A stretch of 48,057 bases of DNA from the NCBI GenBank assembly GCA_024742305.1, contig JANSYQ010000006.1, forward strand, positions 129,240 to 177,296. Direction: 5' to 3'. Each line of letters opens with the position of its first letter. The first letter of the stretch is position 1. This stretch comes from a bacterium. GTDB taxonomy: Bacteria; Bacteroidota; Bacteroidia; Flavobacteriales_D; Crocinitomicaceae. Both the position numbers and the translations under genes were made by a program. The notes beneath the pieces were generated by a model. That model made no database searches. It saw only the letters and a program-made list of their open reading frames with translations, and was not told the origin of the DNA. Positions 23,247 through 33,160 of the stretch are shown one piece after another.

Positions 23247-24551
23247 TTATAAACTCCAGTAATCGAGTTCTTTTATTTTGTCTTTGAAAATTCCTTTGAC
23301 ATCAACAAATACTCCGAGATCATCTTTCATGTATCCTTTAAAATCGGCTTCCGTTTTGTTTTTGTAGGCTTCATGATTCACAGCTACAATTACGGCATCG
23401 TAATCGTTGTCTGCCTGAGCTTTCAATGGCACTCCGTACTCATGTTCCATTTCCTCAGAAGACGCATGTGGGTCCACCAAGTGAACCTCTACTTGGAATG
23501 ATTTCAATTCCTTCACGATATCCACGACTTTTGAGTTTCGGATGTCGGTAACATCTTCTTTGAAGGTAGCTCCCATGACCAACACTTTCGCGTTTTGGAT
23601 GGACTTCCCTTTTGCCAAAATCTTCTTTACGGTTTGCTTTCCAATGTAGAATCCCATGGAGTCATTCACGTAACGACCGCTATTGATCACTTGGGCGTGG
23701 TATCCTGCTTGTTTTGCCTTGTGCGTGAGATAGTATGGGTCAACACCAATACAGTGCCCGCCTACCAAACCAGGCGTAAAGTTTAGGAAGTTCCATTTGG
23801 TTCCCGCTGCTTCTAAAACATCATAGGTATTAATGTTTAGCTTGTCAAAGATGATCGACAGTTCATTAATGAGTGCGATGTTGACATCACGCTGCGTATT
23901 TTCAATAATTTTTGCAGCTTCCGCCACTTTAATTGTTGAAGCGCGGTGTACGCCTGCTTCAACCACCAACTCGTATGTTTTTGCAATTTCTTCCAGTGAA
24001 GTTTCGCAGCATCCTGACACCACTTTCACGACATTTTGCAAAGTATGCACTTTATCTCCTGGGTTGATGCGCTCCGGAGAATATCCCACCATGAAGTCTT
24101 CCTTCCATTTCAATCCGGACACTTTTTCCAAAACTGGGATACAATCCTCTTCAGTACATCCAGGGTAAACTGTAGATTCAAACACCACGTAATCGCCCTT
24201 TTTCAATGCTTTACCTACTGTTTTGGATGCTCCAAGTAAAGGTTTCAAATTCGGTAATTTCGCATCATCAATTGGAGTGGGCACAGCGACAACAAAGAAA
24301 CGTGCTTCTTTAAGGTCGTCAATGTTTGCCGTAAAGCTGATGTCGCACCCTTCAAATTCTGAACTATCTAATTCGTTACTTGGGTCGATGTTGTTCTTCA
24401 TCATCTCCACACGCTCCTCGTTAATATCGAAACCGATAACTTTCGTTTTGCGTGCGAATTCCAATGCGATTGGAAGCCCTACGTATCCCAATCCGATTAC
24501 GGCCAACGCGGCCTCTCCGTTAATAAGATCGTTATAAATTGATTTGTTCAT
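23247..24551 (-). CDS. UDP-N-acetyl-hexosamine 6-dehydrogenase (TviB/WbpO/WbpA-like)
   Basis: An NAD-dependent double oxidation of UDP-GlcNAc or UDP-GalNAc to the uronic acid. The 434-residue protein has VIGLGYVGLPIALEF near residues 18-32, ESTVYPGCTEEDC, the linker region with NINTYDVLEAAGTKWNFL, and the catalytic cysteine in GGHCIGVDPYYLT, the form typical of the HexNAc enzymes (UDP-glucose dehydrogenases have GGSC). It is the second UDP-sugar dehydrogenase in the operon. The substrate could be UDP-GlcNAc (feeding WbpB/E/D) or UDP-GalNAc made by the WbpP-like epimerase. It overlaps the upstream oxidoreductase gene by 20 nt. Confidence 0.92.
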   Translation of the reverse strand: MNKSIYNDLINGEAALAVIGLGYVGLPIALEFARKTKVIGFDINEERVEMMKNNIDPSNELDSSEFEGCDISFTANIDDLKEARFFVVAVPTPIDDAKLPNLKPLLGASKTVGKALKKGDYVVFESTVYPGCTEEDCIPVLEKVSGLKWKEDFMVGYSPERINPGDKVHTLQNVVKVVSGCCETSLEEIAKTYELVVEAGVHRASTIKVAEAAKIIENTQRDVNIALINELSIIFDKLNINTYDVLEAAGTKWNFLNFTPGLVGGHCIGVDPYYLTHKAKQAGYHAQVINSGRYVNDSMGFYIGKQTVKKILAKGKSIQNAKVLVMGATFKEDVTDIRNSKVVDIVKELKSFQVEVHLVDPHASSEEMEHEYGVPLKAQADNDYDAVIVAVNHEAYKNKTEADFKGYMKDDLGVFVDVKGIFKDKIKELDYWSL

Positions 24552-25566
24552 CTCTTACTTTATAAATACGTTCAATTATTTCAACGACTTTTAAGCCTTC
24601 GAGGGCGTTTGTAGTAGCCGATGTATTTCCGTTTAGTGTATCAATCACATTTCCAATAACAAAGTTATGGTTTGCCGCCGATCCTTTGTATGGCCCATAG
24701 TCGTTTGCTGGATTTGCCTCCTTCAACGTTGGCATTTCGTAATCCTTGATATTACAAACCTCAACCTCGTTCATGTATTGTCCGCCAATTTTCACACTTC
24801 CATTTTCACCAATAATAGTGATAGAACTCTCAAGGTTTTGGTTCGCTACGGCCGTAGAATAATTCAAACATCCCATTCCGCCATTTGTAAAATCAAAGCT
24901 AACGAAGCCGGAGTCTTCAAAGTCCGTTGTTTCAGCGTGCGTGAAATCTGCGAATTTCCCTTGGATATTGTCGATATCGCCGAATAGCCAATACATAATA
25001 TCGATGAAGTGCGAAAACTGTGTAAACAAAGTTCCTCCGTCGAGGTCTTTTGTTCCTTTCCAACCGCCTTTCTTGTAATAACGATCATCGCGGTTCCAAT
25101 AGCAATTGAGCTGGACCATGTGAATTTTACCAAGAATGCCTTCTTCTACAACAGATTTAATCCATTCGGAAGGTGGGGAATATCTGTTCTGCATCACACA
25201 GAAAACGTGCTTATTTTGCTGAAGTGCCTTAAAGATGACGCGTTCACAATTATCCTTACTCAATCCCATCGGTTTTTCACAAACCACATGTTTTCCAGCT
25301 TCAAGAGCAGCCAAACTTTGTTGTGCGTGAAGTCCATTTGGGGTACAGATATTAACGACATCAATATCTAAGTTCGCCCCCAACATTTCTTCCACGGTTG
25401 AAAAGAATGGTACATCGTATGCCTCAGCACCGCATTCTTCCTGCGTTCTGATATCCACCAATGCGACCAGTTCTGCATTCGCTTCTCGAGAGATCATTTC
25501 TGCGTGACGCTTTCCGATGTGACCGGCGCCTACAACGGCAAATTTTATTTTGTTCTCAGCACTCAT
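24532..25566 (-). CDS. Gfo/Idh/MocA oxidoreductase, WbpB/WlbA-like
   Basis: The probable reaction is NAD-dependent oxidation of UDP-GlcNAcA at C-3 to the 3-keto uronate. The 344-residue protein has the Rossmann motif [14 protein letters not shown] near residues 11-24 and the family CEKPMGLS motif with the catalytic Lys near 97, then [20 protein letters not shown]. Assignment to WbpB rather than another Gfo/Idh enzyme rests on its neighbours: a WbpD-like acetyltransferase 3' overlapping by 4 nt and a WbpE-like aminotransferase in the same operon. Confidence 0.85.
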   Translation of the reverse strand: MSAENKIKFAVVGAGHIGKRHAEMISREANAELVALVDIRTQEECGAEAYDVPFFSTVEEMLGANLDIDVVNICTPNGLHAQQSLAALEAGKHVVCEKPMGLSKDNCERVIFKALQQNKHVFCVMQNRYSPPSEWIKSVVEEGILGKIHMVQLNCYWNRDDRYYKKGGWKGTKDLDGGTLFTQFSHFIDIMYWLFGDIDNIQGKFADFTHAETTDFEDSGFVSFDFTNGGMGCLNYSTAVANQNLESSITIIGENGSVKIGGQYMNEVEVCNIKDYEMPTLKEANPANDYGPYKGSAANHNFVIGNVIDTLNGNTSATTNALEGLKVVEIIERIYKVRDEQINL

Positions 25567-26138
25567 GCTTTCAGCTTGCTTACTTTTTTATTTTCCAATT
25601 GGTACGTTTCACCACTTTCGGGACACGTTGCCATACCTTCACTGTTGAACTCCAAGCGATGCCCGTATTCACTCATCCAGCCTATTTGAAGCGCCGGGTT
25701 TCCAACCACCAATGCGTAATCAGGAACTGTTTTTGTCACAACTGCACCTGCACCAATAAAGGCATAAGCACCAATATCATGCCCACAAACGATGGTTGCG
25801 TTGGCACCAATGCTTGCTCCTTTTTTCACTAAGGTTTTGGCGTATTGATCGCGTCGAATAATCGCACTTCGTGGATTGGTGATATTGGTAAAAACCATAG
25901 AAGGTCCGAGAAATACATCGTCCTCACAAACAACTCCGGTGTAGATGGAGACGTTGTTTTGCACCTTTACGTTCGAGCCAAGTTCTACCCCGGGCGAAAC
26001 CACCACATTTTGTCCAATATTGCATCGCTCACCAATAATACAGTTCGGCATAATATGAGAGAAATGCCAAATTTTGGTTTCTTTTCCGATGGTGCACCCA
26101 TCGTCAATTACTGCAGATTCGTGTGCGAAATAATCCAT
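25563..26138 (-). CDS. Left-handed beta-helix N-acetyltransferase, WbpD/WlbB-like
   Basis: The 191-residue protein consists mostly of hexapeptide repeats (for example [28 protein letters not shown] and [14 protein letters not shown]). Its start [16 protein letters not shown], with KIWHFSHI, and the [10 protein letters not shown] loop match WbpD/WlbB, which acetylates the 3-amino group of UDP-GlcNAc3NA. The C-terminus contains a small motif CPESGETY. It overlaps the decarboxylase gene by 1 nt and the WbpB-like gene by 4 nt. Confidence 0.9.
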   Translation of the reverse strand: MDYFAHESAVIDDGCTIGKETKIWHFSHIMPNCIIGERCNIGQNVVVSPGVELGSNVKVQNNVSIYTGVVCEDDVFLGPSMVFTNITNPRSAIIRRDQYAKTLVKKGASIGANATIVCGHDIGAYAFIGAGAVVTKTVPDYALVVGNPALQIGWMSEYGHRLEFNSEGMATCPESGETYQLENKKVSKLKA

Positions 26139-27133
26139 TAGCGCGTAATGTATTTATCGAAGTTATTGTGAGAAGAACGGTTTAATTCTTCTTCGGATAA
26201 ACTCTTGAAGTATTCGTAGGTGCGTTTCAATCCTTCGGCACGATCAATCTTCGGTTCCCAGTTCAATATTTCTCTTGCTTTGGTGATATCGGGCTGACGT
26301 TGTTTCGGGTCGTTAACAGGAAGCTCCTTGTAGATCACTTTCTGTGTAGTTCCCGTTAGCGCAATAATTTCATCAGCAAATTCACGAATAGAGATTTCTG
26401 AAGGATTACCAATATTGACAGGGTGTGCGTAATCAGAGTGAAGCAATCGGTAAATTCCTTCGATCAAATCGTCTACGTAGCAGAATGAACGCGTTTGTGA
26501 ACCATCTCCAAAAACGGTTAAATCTTCTCCGCGAAGTGCTTGTCCAATAAATGCTGGTAGAACACGTCCGTCATTCAGGCGCATGCGTGGTCCGTAGGTA
26601 TTAAAAATTCGCACGATGCGCGTTTCAACTCCGTGAAAAGTATGATACGCCATGGTCATTGCTTCTTGAAAGCGTTTTGCCTCATCGTACACTCCTCTAG
26701 GTCCAACAGGATTCACGTGTCCCCAATATTCCTCTGTTTGCGGATGCACCTCAGGGTCACCGTAAACTTCCGATGTAGAAGCGATAAGCACGCGGGCATT
26801 TTTCGCTTTCGCCAATCCTAGACAGTTGTGAATTCCTAACGATCCTACTTTCAAGGTTTGGATGGGAATTTTCAAGTAGTCAATTGGACTTGCAGGCGAT
26901 GCAAAATGAAGAATATAATCTAGTTTACCCGGCACGTGAATGAATTTTGAGACATCGTGATGATAGAATTCAAAGTTTTCTAATGGGAACAAATGTTCGA
27001 TGTTCTCCATGCGACCGGTAATGAGGTTGTCCATACCAATAACATGATAGTCTTTGGCGATGAACATATCACAAAGGTTGGAACCCAGGAAACCAGCGGC
27101 ACCAGTTATTAGAATGCGTTTTCTATCACTCAT
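26138..27133 (-). CDS. uxs: UDP-glucuronate decarboxylase (UDP-xylose synthase)
   Basis: Converts UDP-glucuronate to UDP-xylose. The 331-residue SDR protein has [13 protein letters not shown] near residues 10-22, [11 protein letters not shown] near 71-81, a hallmark of this group, [23 protein letters not shown] (Tyr/Lys) and [15 protein letters not shown]. These motifs separate it from epimerases and from RfbB. The UDP-glucose dehydrogenase gene is directly upstream with a 4-nt overlap, so substrate and product enzymes are coupled. Confidence 0.93.
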   Translation of the reverse strand: MSDRKRILITGAAGFLGSNLCDMFIAKDYHVIGMDNLITGRMENIEHLFPLENFEFYHHDVSKFIHVPGKLDYILHFASPASPIDYLKIPIQTLKVGSLGIHNCLGLAKAKNARVLIASTSEVYGDPEVHPQTEEYWGHVNPVGPRGVYDEAKRFQEAMTMAYHTFHGVETRIVRIFNTYGPRMRLNDGRVLPAFIGQALRGEDLTVFGDGSQTRSFCYVDDLIEGIYRLLHSDYAHPVNIGNPSEISIREFADEIIALTGTTQKVIYKELPVNDPKQRQPDITKAREILNWEPKIDRAEGLKRTYEYFKSLSEEELNRSSHNNFDKYITR

Positions 27134-28455
27134 TTTGCGTAAGAAATTACTGCGGCTGCGCGCCCCATTGAATTGTAGTAAAAACCTTCTTCTTTCATCT
27201 TATCTACGTCATAAAGATTTCTACCGTCAAAGATGATCGGTTCTTTCAAAAGGCTTTTCATTTTTGCAAAGTCAGGGTTACGGAACATGGACCACTCAGT
27301 TGCGATCAATAAGGCATCCGCTTTTTCCAAAGCATCGTATTGATTGCCAGCGTACTCAATTTTGTCGCCAATCAATTCTTTTACGTTTTCTGCAGCTTCT
27401 GGATCAAAGGCAACAATCTTCGCCCCACCGGCAACCAACTTATCAATCATATACAAAGCCGATGCTTCTCGAATATCATCCGTATCTGGTTTGAATGCCA
27501 AGCCCCAAAGTGCAAATGTTTTTCCGGCTACATCACCGTAGTAGTTCTCTACCTTGTCGACCAATTTCACCTTCTGACGATCGTTCACATCCAGTACGCT
27601 ATTGATGATCTCGAATGTGTAGTCTACCTCACGTCCACTCTTCACCAATGCCTGAACATCTTTCGGAAAACAACTTCCACCGAAACCGATTCCCGGGTAC
27701 AAGAACTTAGGTCCGATACGAGAATCTGAACCAATTCCTTGTCGAACTTTGTCTACATCGGCTCCCACCAATTCACAGAAGTTGGCAATTTCGTTCATGA
27801 AGGTGATCTTCGTCGCTAGAAATGAGTTCGCAGCATATTTGGTCAACTCCGCTGATTTTTCATCCATGACAATAATCGGATGATTCTCTCGGATAAACGG
27901 CTTGTACAATTCAGTCATCGTTTGAATGGCACGTTCATCTGAAGCACCAATAACTACACGGTCCGGATTCAAGAAATCGTCAACGGCAAACCCTTCACGT
28001 AGAAACTCCGGGTTGGAGACCACAGCGAAAGGAACGGTGGCTTTCTCGGCTACCTTGGCATGTACTTTTTCGGCAGTACCTACTGGAACCGTAGACTTAT
28101 CCACGATTACTTTATATTCCGTCATGATTTCTCCCAATTGATCTGCTACGCCCAAAACGTAACTAAGATCTGCAGAACCATCCTCACCTGGAGGGGTTGG
28201 GAGCGCTAGGAAAATGATCTCAGCAAAATCTACAGCTTCTTTTAAATCCGTGGTAAAAGAGATGCGATTGGCTCCGATATTGCGTTCAAAAATAACGTCG
28301 AGGTGTGGCTCATAAATAGGCACTTCACCTTTGCGCATTTTCTCTACTTTCTTTTCGTCTATGTCGACACAGATTACTTGGTTTCCGGTTTCCGCAAAAC
28401 ATGTTCCGGTCACCAAACCAACATACCCTGTCCCAACTACAGCTATTTTCTTCAT
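27130..28455 (-). CDS. ugd: UDP-glucose 6-dehydrogenase
   Basis: Oxidises UDP-glucose to UDP-glucuronate. The 441-residue protein has [17 protein letters not shown] near residues 5-21, [27 protein letters not shown] and the catalytic cysteine in [10 protein letters not shown] near 255. It differs from the TviB-like enzyme in the same operon by this GGSC form. It lies 19 nt downstream of the aminotransferase gene. Confidence 0.96.
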   Translation of the reverse strand: MKKIAVVGTGYVGLVTGTCFAETGNQVICVDIDEKKVEKMRKGEVPIYEPHLDVIFERNIGANRISFTTDLKEAVDFAEIIFLALPTPPGEDGSADLSYVLGVADQLGEIMTEYKVIVDKSTVPVGTAEKVHAKVAEKATVPFAVVSNPEFLREGFAVDDFLNPDRVVIGASDERAIQTMTELYKPFIRENHPIIVMDEKSAELTKYAANSFLATKITFMNEIANFCELVGADVDKVRQGIGSDSRIGPKFLYPGIGFGGSCFPKDVQALVKSGREVDYTFEIINSVLDVNDRQKVKLVDKVENYYGDVAGKTFALWGLAFKPDTDDIREASALYMIDKLVAGGAKIVAFDPEAAENVKELIGDKIEYAGNQYDALEKADALLIATEWSMFRNPDFAKMKSLLKEPIIFDGRNLYDVDKMKEEGFYYNSMGRAAAVISYAK

Positions 28456-28474
28456 AGTAATTTTATCTCTCCAA

Positions 28475-29611
28475 TTATGCGTTCACGCTCATGAACTCAG
28501 CTACGGCGTTGCAAATGTAATCCAATTGTTCTTGCTCCATTTCTGTGTGAATTGGCAACGAAAGTACACGGTGTGTTAACCAATCTGTTACTGGCAAGTC
28601 AGTTGCAGCGCTGTTAAACGACTTAAACATTTCCTGACGGTGAGCAGGCACAGGATAATAAATCATGGACGGAATTTCCTTGGATGCGAGAAACTGATGT
28701 AGTTCATCGCGATCAATTCCTTCAAGAATCATTGTGTACTGATGGAACACATGCTTCGATCTAGGATCGCGCACTGGTGTTTTAATATTTTCAAATTGAG
28801 CAAAGAACGCATCGTAATGGTCAGCCACTTTTTGGCGTGCGTCGATATAATTGTCCAACTCACGCAACTTAATTCGAAGCACTGCGGCCTGAATGCTGTC
28901 CAAACGTGAATTCACTCCCACCCGATCGTGGTAGTATCTTTTGCTTTGTCCATGGTTGGCAATTTGGCGCATCACCGCTGCCAGTTCGTCATCGTTGGTG
29001 CAAATCGCACCTCCATCTCCGTAACATCCTAAGTTTTTGGATGGGAAGAATGATGTACAACCAATGGCTCCGATTGTCCCTGTTTTTTGGGTACGGCCGT
29101 CACTGAAATGATAGTCACTTCCGATTGCCTGAGCATTATCCTCTACGACCGGAACCCCATGTTTGTCCGCAATAGTCATGATCGCCTCCATATTCACTGC
29201 TTGTCCGTACAAGTGTACAGGAACGATAGCTTTTGTTTTGTCGGTAATCGCTTCTTCTAATTTTTCGGGATCCATACAGAAGGTTTTATCATCTACCTCT
29301 ACGAATACCGGTTTCAAACCAAGCAACGCCACAACTTCCACCGTAGCGATGTATGTAAACGACGGCGTAATCACCTCATCACCTGGCTTTAGTCCAAGTG
29401 CCATCATAGAAATTTGTAAGGCATCAGTACCGTTGGCACATGGAATTACATGCTTTACACCGAGGTATTCTTCCAGTTCCGATTGAAATCCTTTTACTTC
29501 AGGACCGTTTATGAATTGAGCAGTTTCGAGGATTCCTCCAATCGCTTCATCGACTGCCGGTTTGATCTTTTGGTACTGAGAGATCAAATCGACCATTTGT
29601 ATTTTTTTCAT
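28475..29611 (-). CDS. DegT/DnrJ/EryC1 sugar aminotransferase, WbpE/WlbC-like
   Basis: A PLP-dependent transamination of a keto sugar nucleotide. The 378-residue protein begins IQMVDLISQYQKIKP and has the PLP lysine in FFPSKNLGCYGDGGA near 190, VEDNAQAIGS (PLP-phosphate and ring contacts), NSRLDSIQAAVLRIKL and YYPVPAHRQ. In this setting the likely substrate is the 3-keto UDP-GlcNAcA made by the WbpB-like enzyme, giving the 3-amino sugar. A 4-keto substrate is possible. It is the first gene of the minus-strand operon, divergent from rfbA. Confidence 0.9.
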   Translation of the reverse strand: MKKIQMVDLISQYQKIKPAVDEAIGGILETAQFINGPEVKGFQSELEEYLGVKHVIPCANGTDALQISMMALGLKPGDEVITPSFTYIATVEVVALLGLKPVFVEVDDKTFCMDPEKLEEAITDKTKAIVPVHLYGQAVNMEAIMTIADKHGVPVVEDNAQAIGSDYHFSDGRTQKTGTIGAIGCTSFFPSKNLGCYGDGGAICTNDDELAAVMRQIANHGQSKRYYHDRVGVNSRLDSIQAAVLRIKLRELDNYIDARQKVADHYDAFFAQFENIKTPVRDPRSKHVFHQYTMILEGIDRDELHQFLASKEIPSMIYYPVPAHRQEMFKSFNSAATDLPVTDWLTHRVLSLPIHTEMEQEQLDYICNAVAEFMSVNA

Positions 29612-29804
29612 CCAGCGTTGTCTTTAGCCGTTTGTAACGAGTACCTTGCTTTGCATATAGCTTTGCTAAGGCGAGCGTAAAATTAAACATTTGATAGCAA
29701 ATAACGGAGAACATTTGGTTTAATTGTCTCGCTTGGATGATCACCCGAAAATCTTTTTTCGCCACTTATTTTCCCTACTTTTACGACGTAAAAATTACAC
29801 TTCA
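29612..29804. promoter_or_regulatory. Divergent control region between the sugar operon and rfbA
   Basis: A 193-nt gap that must contain both promoters. For rfbA, TACTTTTA at 29776-29783 (plus) resembles the -7 box but lacks a TTG. For the minus operon, TAATTTTA at about 29675-29682 is a weak candidate. Nothing else is recognisable. Confidence 0.4.
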
Positions 29805-30680
29805 ATGAAAGGAATCGTTTTAGCTGGTGGATCAGGTACCCGTTTGTATCCAATTACAAAGGGAGTTTCGAAGCAATTATTGCCGATTTATGACAAACCT
29901 ATGATTTACTATCCGATTTCTGTTTTGATGCTTGCTGGAATCCGCGATATCCTGATCATAAGCACCCCAATTGATCTACCAAACTTCAAGAAATTACTCG
30001 GTGATGGAAGCGACTTCGGAGTTTCATTGACCTACAAAGAACAACCGTCCCCTGATGGATTGGCACAAGCCTTTATCATCGGAGAAGAGTTCATCGGTAC
30101 TGATGATGTTTGTTTGGTTTTGGGCGATAATATATTCCATGGCCAAGGTTTGACAAAAATGCTCAAATCAGCGCGGGAAAATGTGGAGAAAGAACGAAAA
30201 TCTACCGTGTTTGGTTACTATGTGAACGATCCGGAGCGATATGGTGTGGCTGAATTTGATTCCGAAGGAAATGTGATTTCTGTGGAGGAAAAACCTCAAA
30301 ATCCGAAATCGAATTACGCGGTAGTAGGCTTGTATTTCTATACGAACGACGTTATTGAAATCGCGAAGAACATAAAACCATCTGCACGTGGAGAGTTGGA
30401 AATCACCTCCGTAAACGACGCTTACTTGAAGCGAGGCGACTTGCGCGTGGAACTTATGGGACGCGGCTACGCTTGGCTAGATACAGGAACACACGACTCT
30501 TTGTTGGAGGCAAGTAGCTTTATTCAGACCATTGAAAAACGGCAAGGATTAAAAGTAGCCTGCTTAGAGGAAATCGCCTACGAGGAAGGTTTCATAACCG
30601 CCGAGCGCGTTCTTGAATTAGCCCAACCATTGGCTAAGTCGGGTTATGGTGAATACCTGATCAAACGTGTTTCAAAATGA
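29805..30680 (+). CDS. rfbA: Glucose-1-phosphate thymidylyltransferase
   Basis: Makes dTDP-glucose from dTTP and glucose 1-phosphate. The 291-residue protein starts [18 protein letters not shown], the nucleotidyltransferase signature, followed by [30 protein letters not shown] and [19 protein letters not shown]. Its length is typical of RmlA. The start is the ATG at 29805; an upstream in-frame start would add 27 residues outside the family. Its stop overlaps rfbC by 4 nt. Confidence 0.97.
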   Translation: MKGIVLAGGSGTRLYPITKGVSKQLLPIYDKPMIYYPISVLMLAGIRDILIISTPIDLPNFKKLLGDGSDFGVSLTYKEQPSPDGLAQAFIIGEEFIGTDDVCLVLGDNIFHGQGLTKMLKSARENVEKERKSTVFGYYVNDPERYGVAEFDSEGNVISVEEKPQNPKSNYAVVGLYFYTNDVIEIAKNIKPSARGELEITSVNDAYLKRGDLRVELMGRGYAWLDTGTHDSLLEASSFIQTIEKRQGLKVACLEEIAYEEGFITAERVLELAQPLAKSGYGEYLIKRVSK

Positions 30681-31225
30681 AAAAAACAGCAACGGGAATC
30701 GACAATCTTTTCGTCATTGAGCCAACCGTTCATGGTGATGACCGTGGTTACTTTATGGAATCTTTCAGCGAGGAATGGTTTAAGAAAGAAATTGCTGATA
30801 CCCATTTTGTTCAAGACAACGAATCAAAATCATCTCGAGGTGTTTTACGTGGACTCCATTTTCAAAATCCGCCCATGGCGCAAGCAAAATTAGTTCGCGT
30901 TGTTCAAGGAGAAGTTTTGGACGTAGCAGTGGATTTACGCAAAAACTCCCCCACGTACGGCAGGCATTTCAGCGTGTTGTTGAGTGCAGAAAACAAAAAA
31001 CAACTTTTCGTTCCACGAGGATTTGCGCACGGCTTCTCGGTATTGTCTGAAACAGCGATCTTCTCATACAAGGTTGATAACTTTTACTCAAGGGAACTGG
31101 AGGAAGGCATCCGTTGGGATGATCCTGACCTGAACATTGATTGGCATTTACCGAAAGAGGAAATAAAGCTATCGGAGAAAGATAAAGCGCAACAAGATTT
31201 CGCGAATTACGAAAGTCAATTCTGA
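30677..31225 (+). CDS. rfbC: dTDP-4-dehydrorhamnose 3,5-epimerase
   Basis: Third step of dTDP-rhamnose synthesis. The 182-residue cupin-like enzyme has [10 protein letters not shown] near residues 20-29, the active-site His in GVLRGLHFQ near 55-63, [21 protein letters not shown], and [10 protein letters not shown] with the second conserved His. [13 protein letters not shown] completes the RmlC pattern. It overlaps rfbA by 4 nt and rfbD by 1 nt (TGATG). Confidence 0.97.
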   Translation: MKKTATGIDNLFVIEPTVHGDDRGYFMESFSEEWFKKEIADTHFVQDNESKSSRGVLRGLHFQNPPMAQAKLVRVVQGEVLDVAVDLRKNSPTYGRHFSVLLSAENKKQLFVPRGFAHGFSVLSETAIFSYKVDNFYSRELEEGIRWDDPDLNIDWHLPKEEIKLSEKDKAQQDFANYESQF

Positions 31226-32073
31226 TGAATATACTTGTGACAGGTCGTGATGGTCAACTAGGTTCGGAGCTACAAGTTTTGTCCAGATCCTCTGAACACA
31301 AGTTTCTATTTGTTGGCTCGAAAGACGGTGACATTACCAACAAAAATCTTATTCAAGAACTGGTTTCTAAAAATGCCATTGACCTTGTCATTAATTGCGC
31401 TGCTTATACTGCTGTAGATAAAGCTGAAACGGAAAAAGAAACTGCATTTCGCGTAAATCGCGACGGTGTACAAAACTTGGTTGATGTTTGCCAAAACTCG
31501 GGCTGTCGACTTATACATATTTCCACCGATTACGTTTTCCCGGGAAATGGAACTTCGCCCTACAAAACTGATGACCCTGTTGCACCATTAGGCGTTTACG
31601 GAGCCTCAAAATTAGCTGGTGAAGAAACTATAATTCAAAGCGGTGTTGAAGCCTTGATCATTCGTACATCTTGGGTTTTTTCTTCCTTCGGAAAGAACTT
31701 TGTGAAAACTATGTTGCATCTTGGTAAAGAACGTGATTCGTTGAATGTAGTAAATGACCAACAAGGATGTCCAACGTATGCTAAAGACTTAGCAGAAGCA
31801 ATACTTCAACTAGTGGATAACTCATGGAATCCAAAGAAAAAGGTGTTCCACTTTTCGAATTCAGGGGAGACCACTTGGTTTGATTTCGCAATGGAGATCA
31901 TGAAAATTACAGACAGTAAGTGTAAGATTCATCCAGTTCCAAGTTCAGAATTCCCAACTCCGGCACAACGCCCTTCCTACTCGGTAATGGACACCTCAGA
32001 TTTAGAGAACGACTTTGGTATTGCGGCTAGAAACTGGAAGAGCGCATTAAAGGAATGTATCTCGCAATTATGA
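31225..32073 (+). CDS. rfbD: dTDP-4-dehydrorhamnose reductase
   Basis: NADPH-dependent last step giving dTDP-L-rhamnose. The 282-residue SDR enzyme has the RmlD start NILVTGRDGQLGSEL, CAAYTAVDKAE near residue 60, HISTDYVFPG near 92 (Thr), YGASKLAGE (Tyr/Lys) and RTSWVFSSFGKNFV. It is translationally coupled to rfbC by a 1-nt overlap. The following 89 nt before the epimerase gene contain no clear promoter. Confidence 0.96.
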   Translation: MNILVTGRDGQLGSELQVLSRSSEHKFLFVGSKDGDITNKNLIQELVSKNAIDLVINCAAYTAVDKAETEKETAFRVNRDGVQNLVDVCQNSGCRLIHISTDYVFPGNGTSPYKTDDPVAPLGVYGASKLAGEETIIQSGVEALIIRTSWVFSSFGKNFVKTMLHLGKERDSLNVVNDQQGCPTYAKDLAEAILQLVDNSWNPKKKVFHFSNSGETTWFDFAMEIMKITDSKCKIHPVPSSEFPTPAQRPSYSVMDTSDLENDFGIAARNWKSALKECISQL

Positions 32074-32162
32074 TGCGAACAATCGTCTTTTTTTCATTGA
32101 ATTCTCGTAATATTGCATCGCAGTCGAGGTAGTCTCGGTGTAAAACGTGTAAAGGACGAAAA

Positions 32163-33152
32163 TTGGAATATCAACGCATTTCGAATAGTACTGTTTTAGT
32201 CACAGGAGGAGCTGGATTCATTGGCTCTAATTTATGTGAAGACTTATTGAAAAACGGCAACAGAGTAGTGTGTTTGGATAATCTATCTACTGGTAACCGT
32301 GAGAATATTGTCCCATTCCTCGAACTGGAAGCATTTACGTTTATCGAAGGTGACATCTGCGACTTGGAAACGTGCCACTCAGCAACGAAAGGCGTGGATT
32401 ACGTATTGCATCAAGCTGCACTAGGGTCAGTTCCAAGATCGTTGAACAACCCGATTGCGACCAATGAAGCGAACATTTCCGGATTTCTTAATATGCTGGT
32501 CGCGGCGCGCGATGCGAAAGTAAAACGCTTTATCTACGCAGCCAGCTCTTCGACATACGGTGACTCCAAAGAACTACCAAAGGTAGAAGACCAAATCGGG
32601 ATGCCATTGTCTCCTTATGCCGTAACGAAATACGTAAATGAGCTTTATGCACACGTTTTCGGACTGAATTACGGAATGGAAATCATTGGTCTTCGTTACT
32701 TTAATGTTTACGGCAGACGCCAGTCACCGAACGGAGCCTATGCAGCGGTAATTCCAAAGTTTGTACAACTTTTTATGGATCACGAATCACCGACAATTAA
32801 TGGTGACGGTACAAATTCAAGAGATTTCACTTACATAGATAATGTGATTCAAATGAATCACTTGGCAGCCACGACGACAAATCAAAAAGCGATTGGGGAA
32901 GTATTCAACACAGCGGTTGGAGATCGTTCTACGCTAAACGAATTGGTGGGGCATTTAAAATCGTTGTTAGCTGAATTCGATGCTGAAATTGCGAAGATTG
33001 AACCAAAATACGGACCTGAGCGTGCTGGTGATATTCCTCATTCTTTGGCTTCTGTGGAGAAAGCGAAGAATTTGCTGGGGTACCAACCCACTCATAACCT
33101 TGAACTCGGATTGCGCGAGGCTATCGCCTGGTACTGGGACGCTCTTAAGTAG
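32163..33152 (+). CDS. UDP-N-acetylglucosamine 4-epimerase, WbpP/TviC-like
   Basis: Interconverts UDP-GlcNAc and UDP-GalNAc, or the derived uronates. The 329-residue SDR protein has TGGAGFIGSNLCE near residues 14-26, QAALGSVPRS, ASSSTYGDS and SPYAVTKYVNE, which together match WbpP/TviC rather than GalE. NVYGRRQSPNGAYAAVIPKF also fits. No ATG lies at the N-terminus; the start taken is TTG at 32163, preceded by AAAGGACG, and a stop at 32130 limits alternatives. With the TviB-like dehydrogenase it could give UDP-GalNAcA. Confidence 0.9.
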   Translation: MEYQRISNSTVLVTGGAGFIGSNLCEDLLKNGNRVVCLDNLSTGNRENIVPFLELEAFTFIEGDICDLETCHSATKGVDYVLHQAALGSVPRSLNNPIATNEANISGFLNMLVAARDAKVKRFIYAASSSTYGDSKELPKVEDQIGMPLSPYAVTKYVNELYAHVFGLNYGMEIIGLRYFNVYGRRQSPNGAYAAVIPKFVQLFMDHESPTINGDGTNSRDFTYIDNVIQMNHLAATTTNQKAIGEVFNTAVGDRSTLNELVGHLKSLLAEFDAEIAKIEPKYGPERAGDIPHSLASVEKAKNLLGYQPTHNLELGLREAIAWYWDALK

Positions 33153-33160
33153 TTTTTTTT

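Noticed and set aside
29724-29804. Longer RfbA start
   Set aside because: The catalytic start MKGIVLAGG begins at 29805; the extension lies in promoter DNA.
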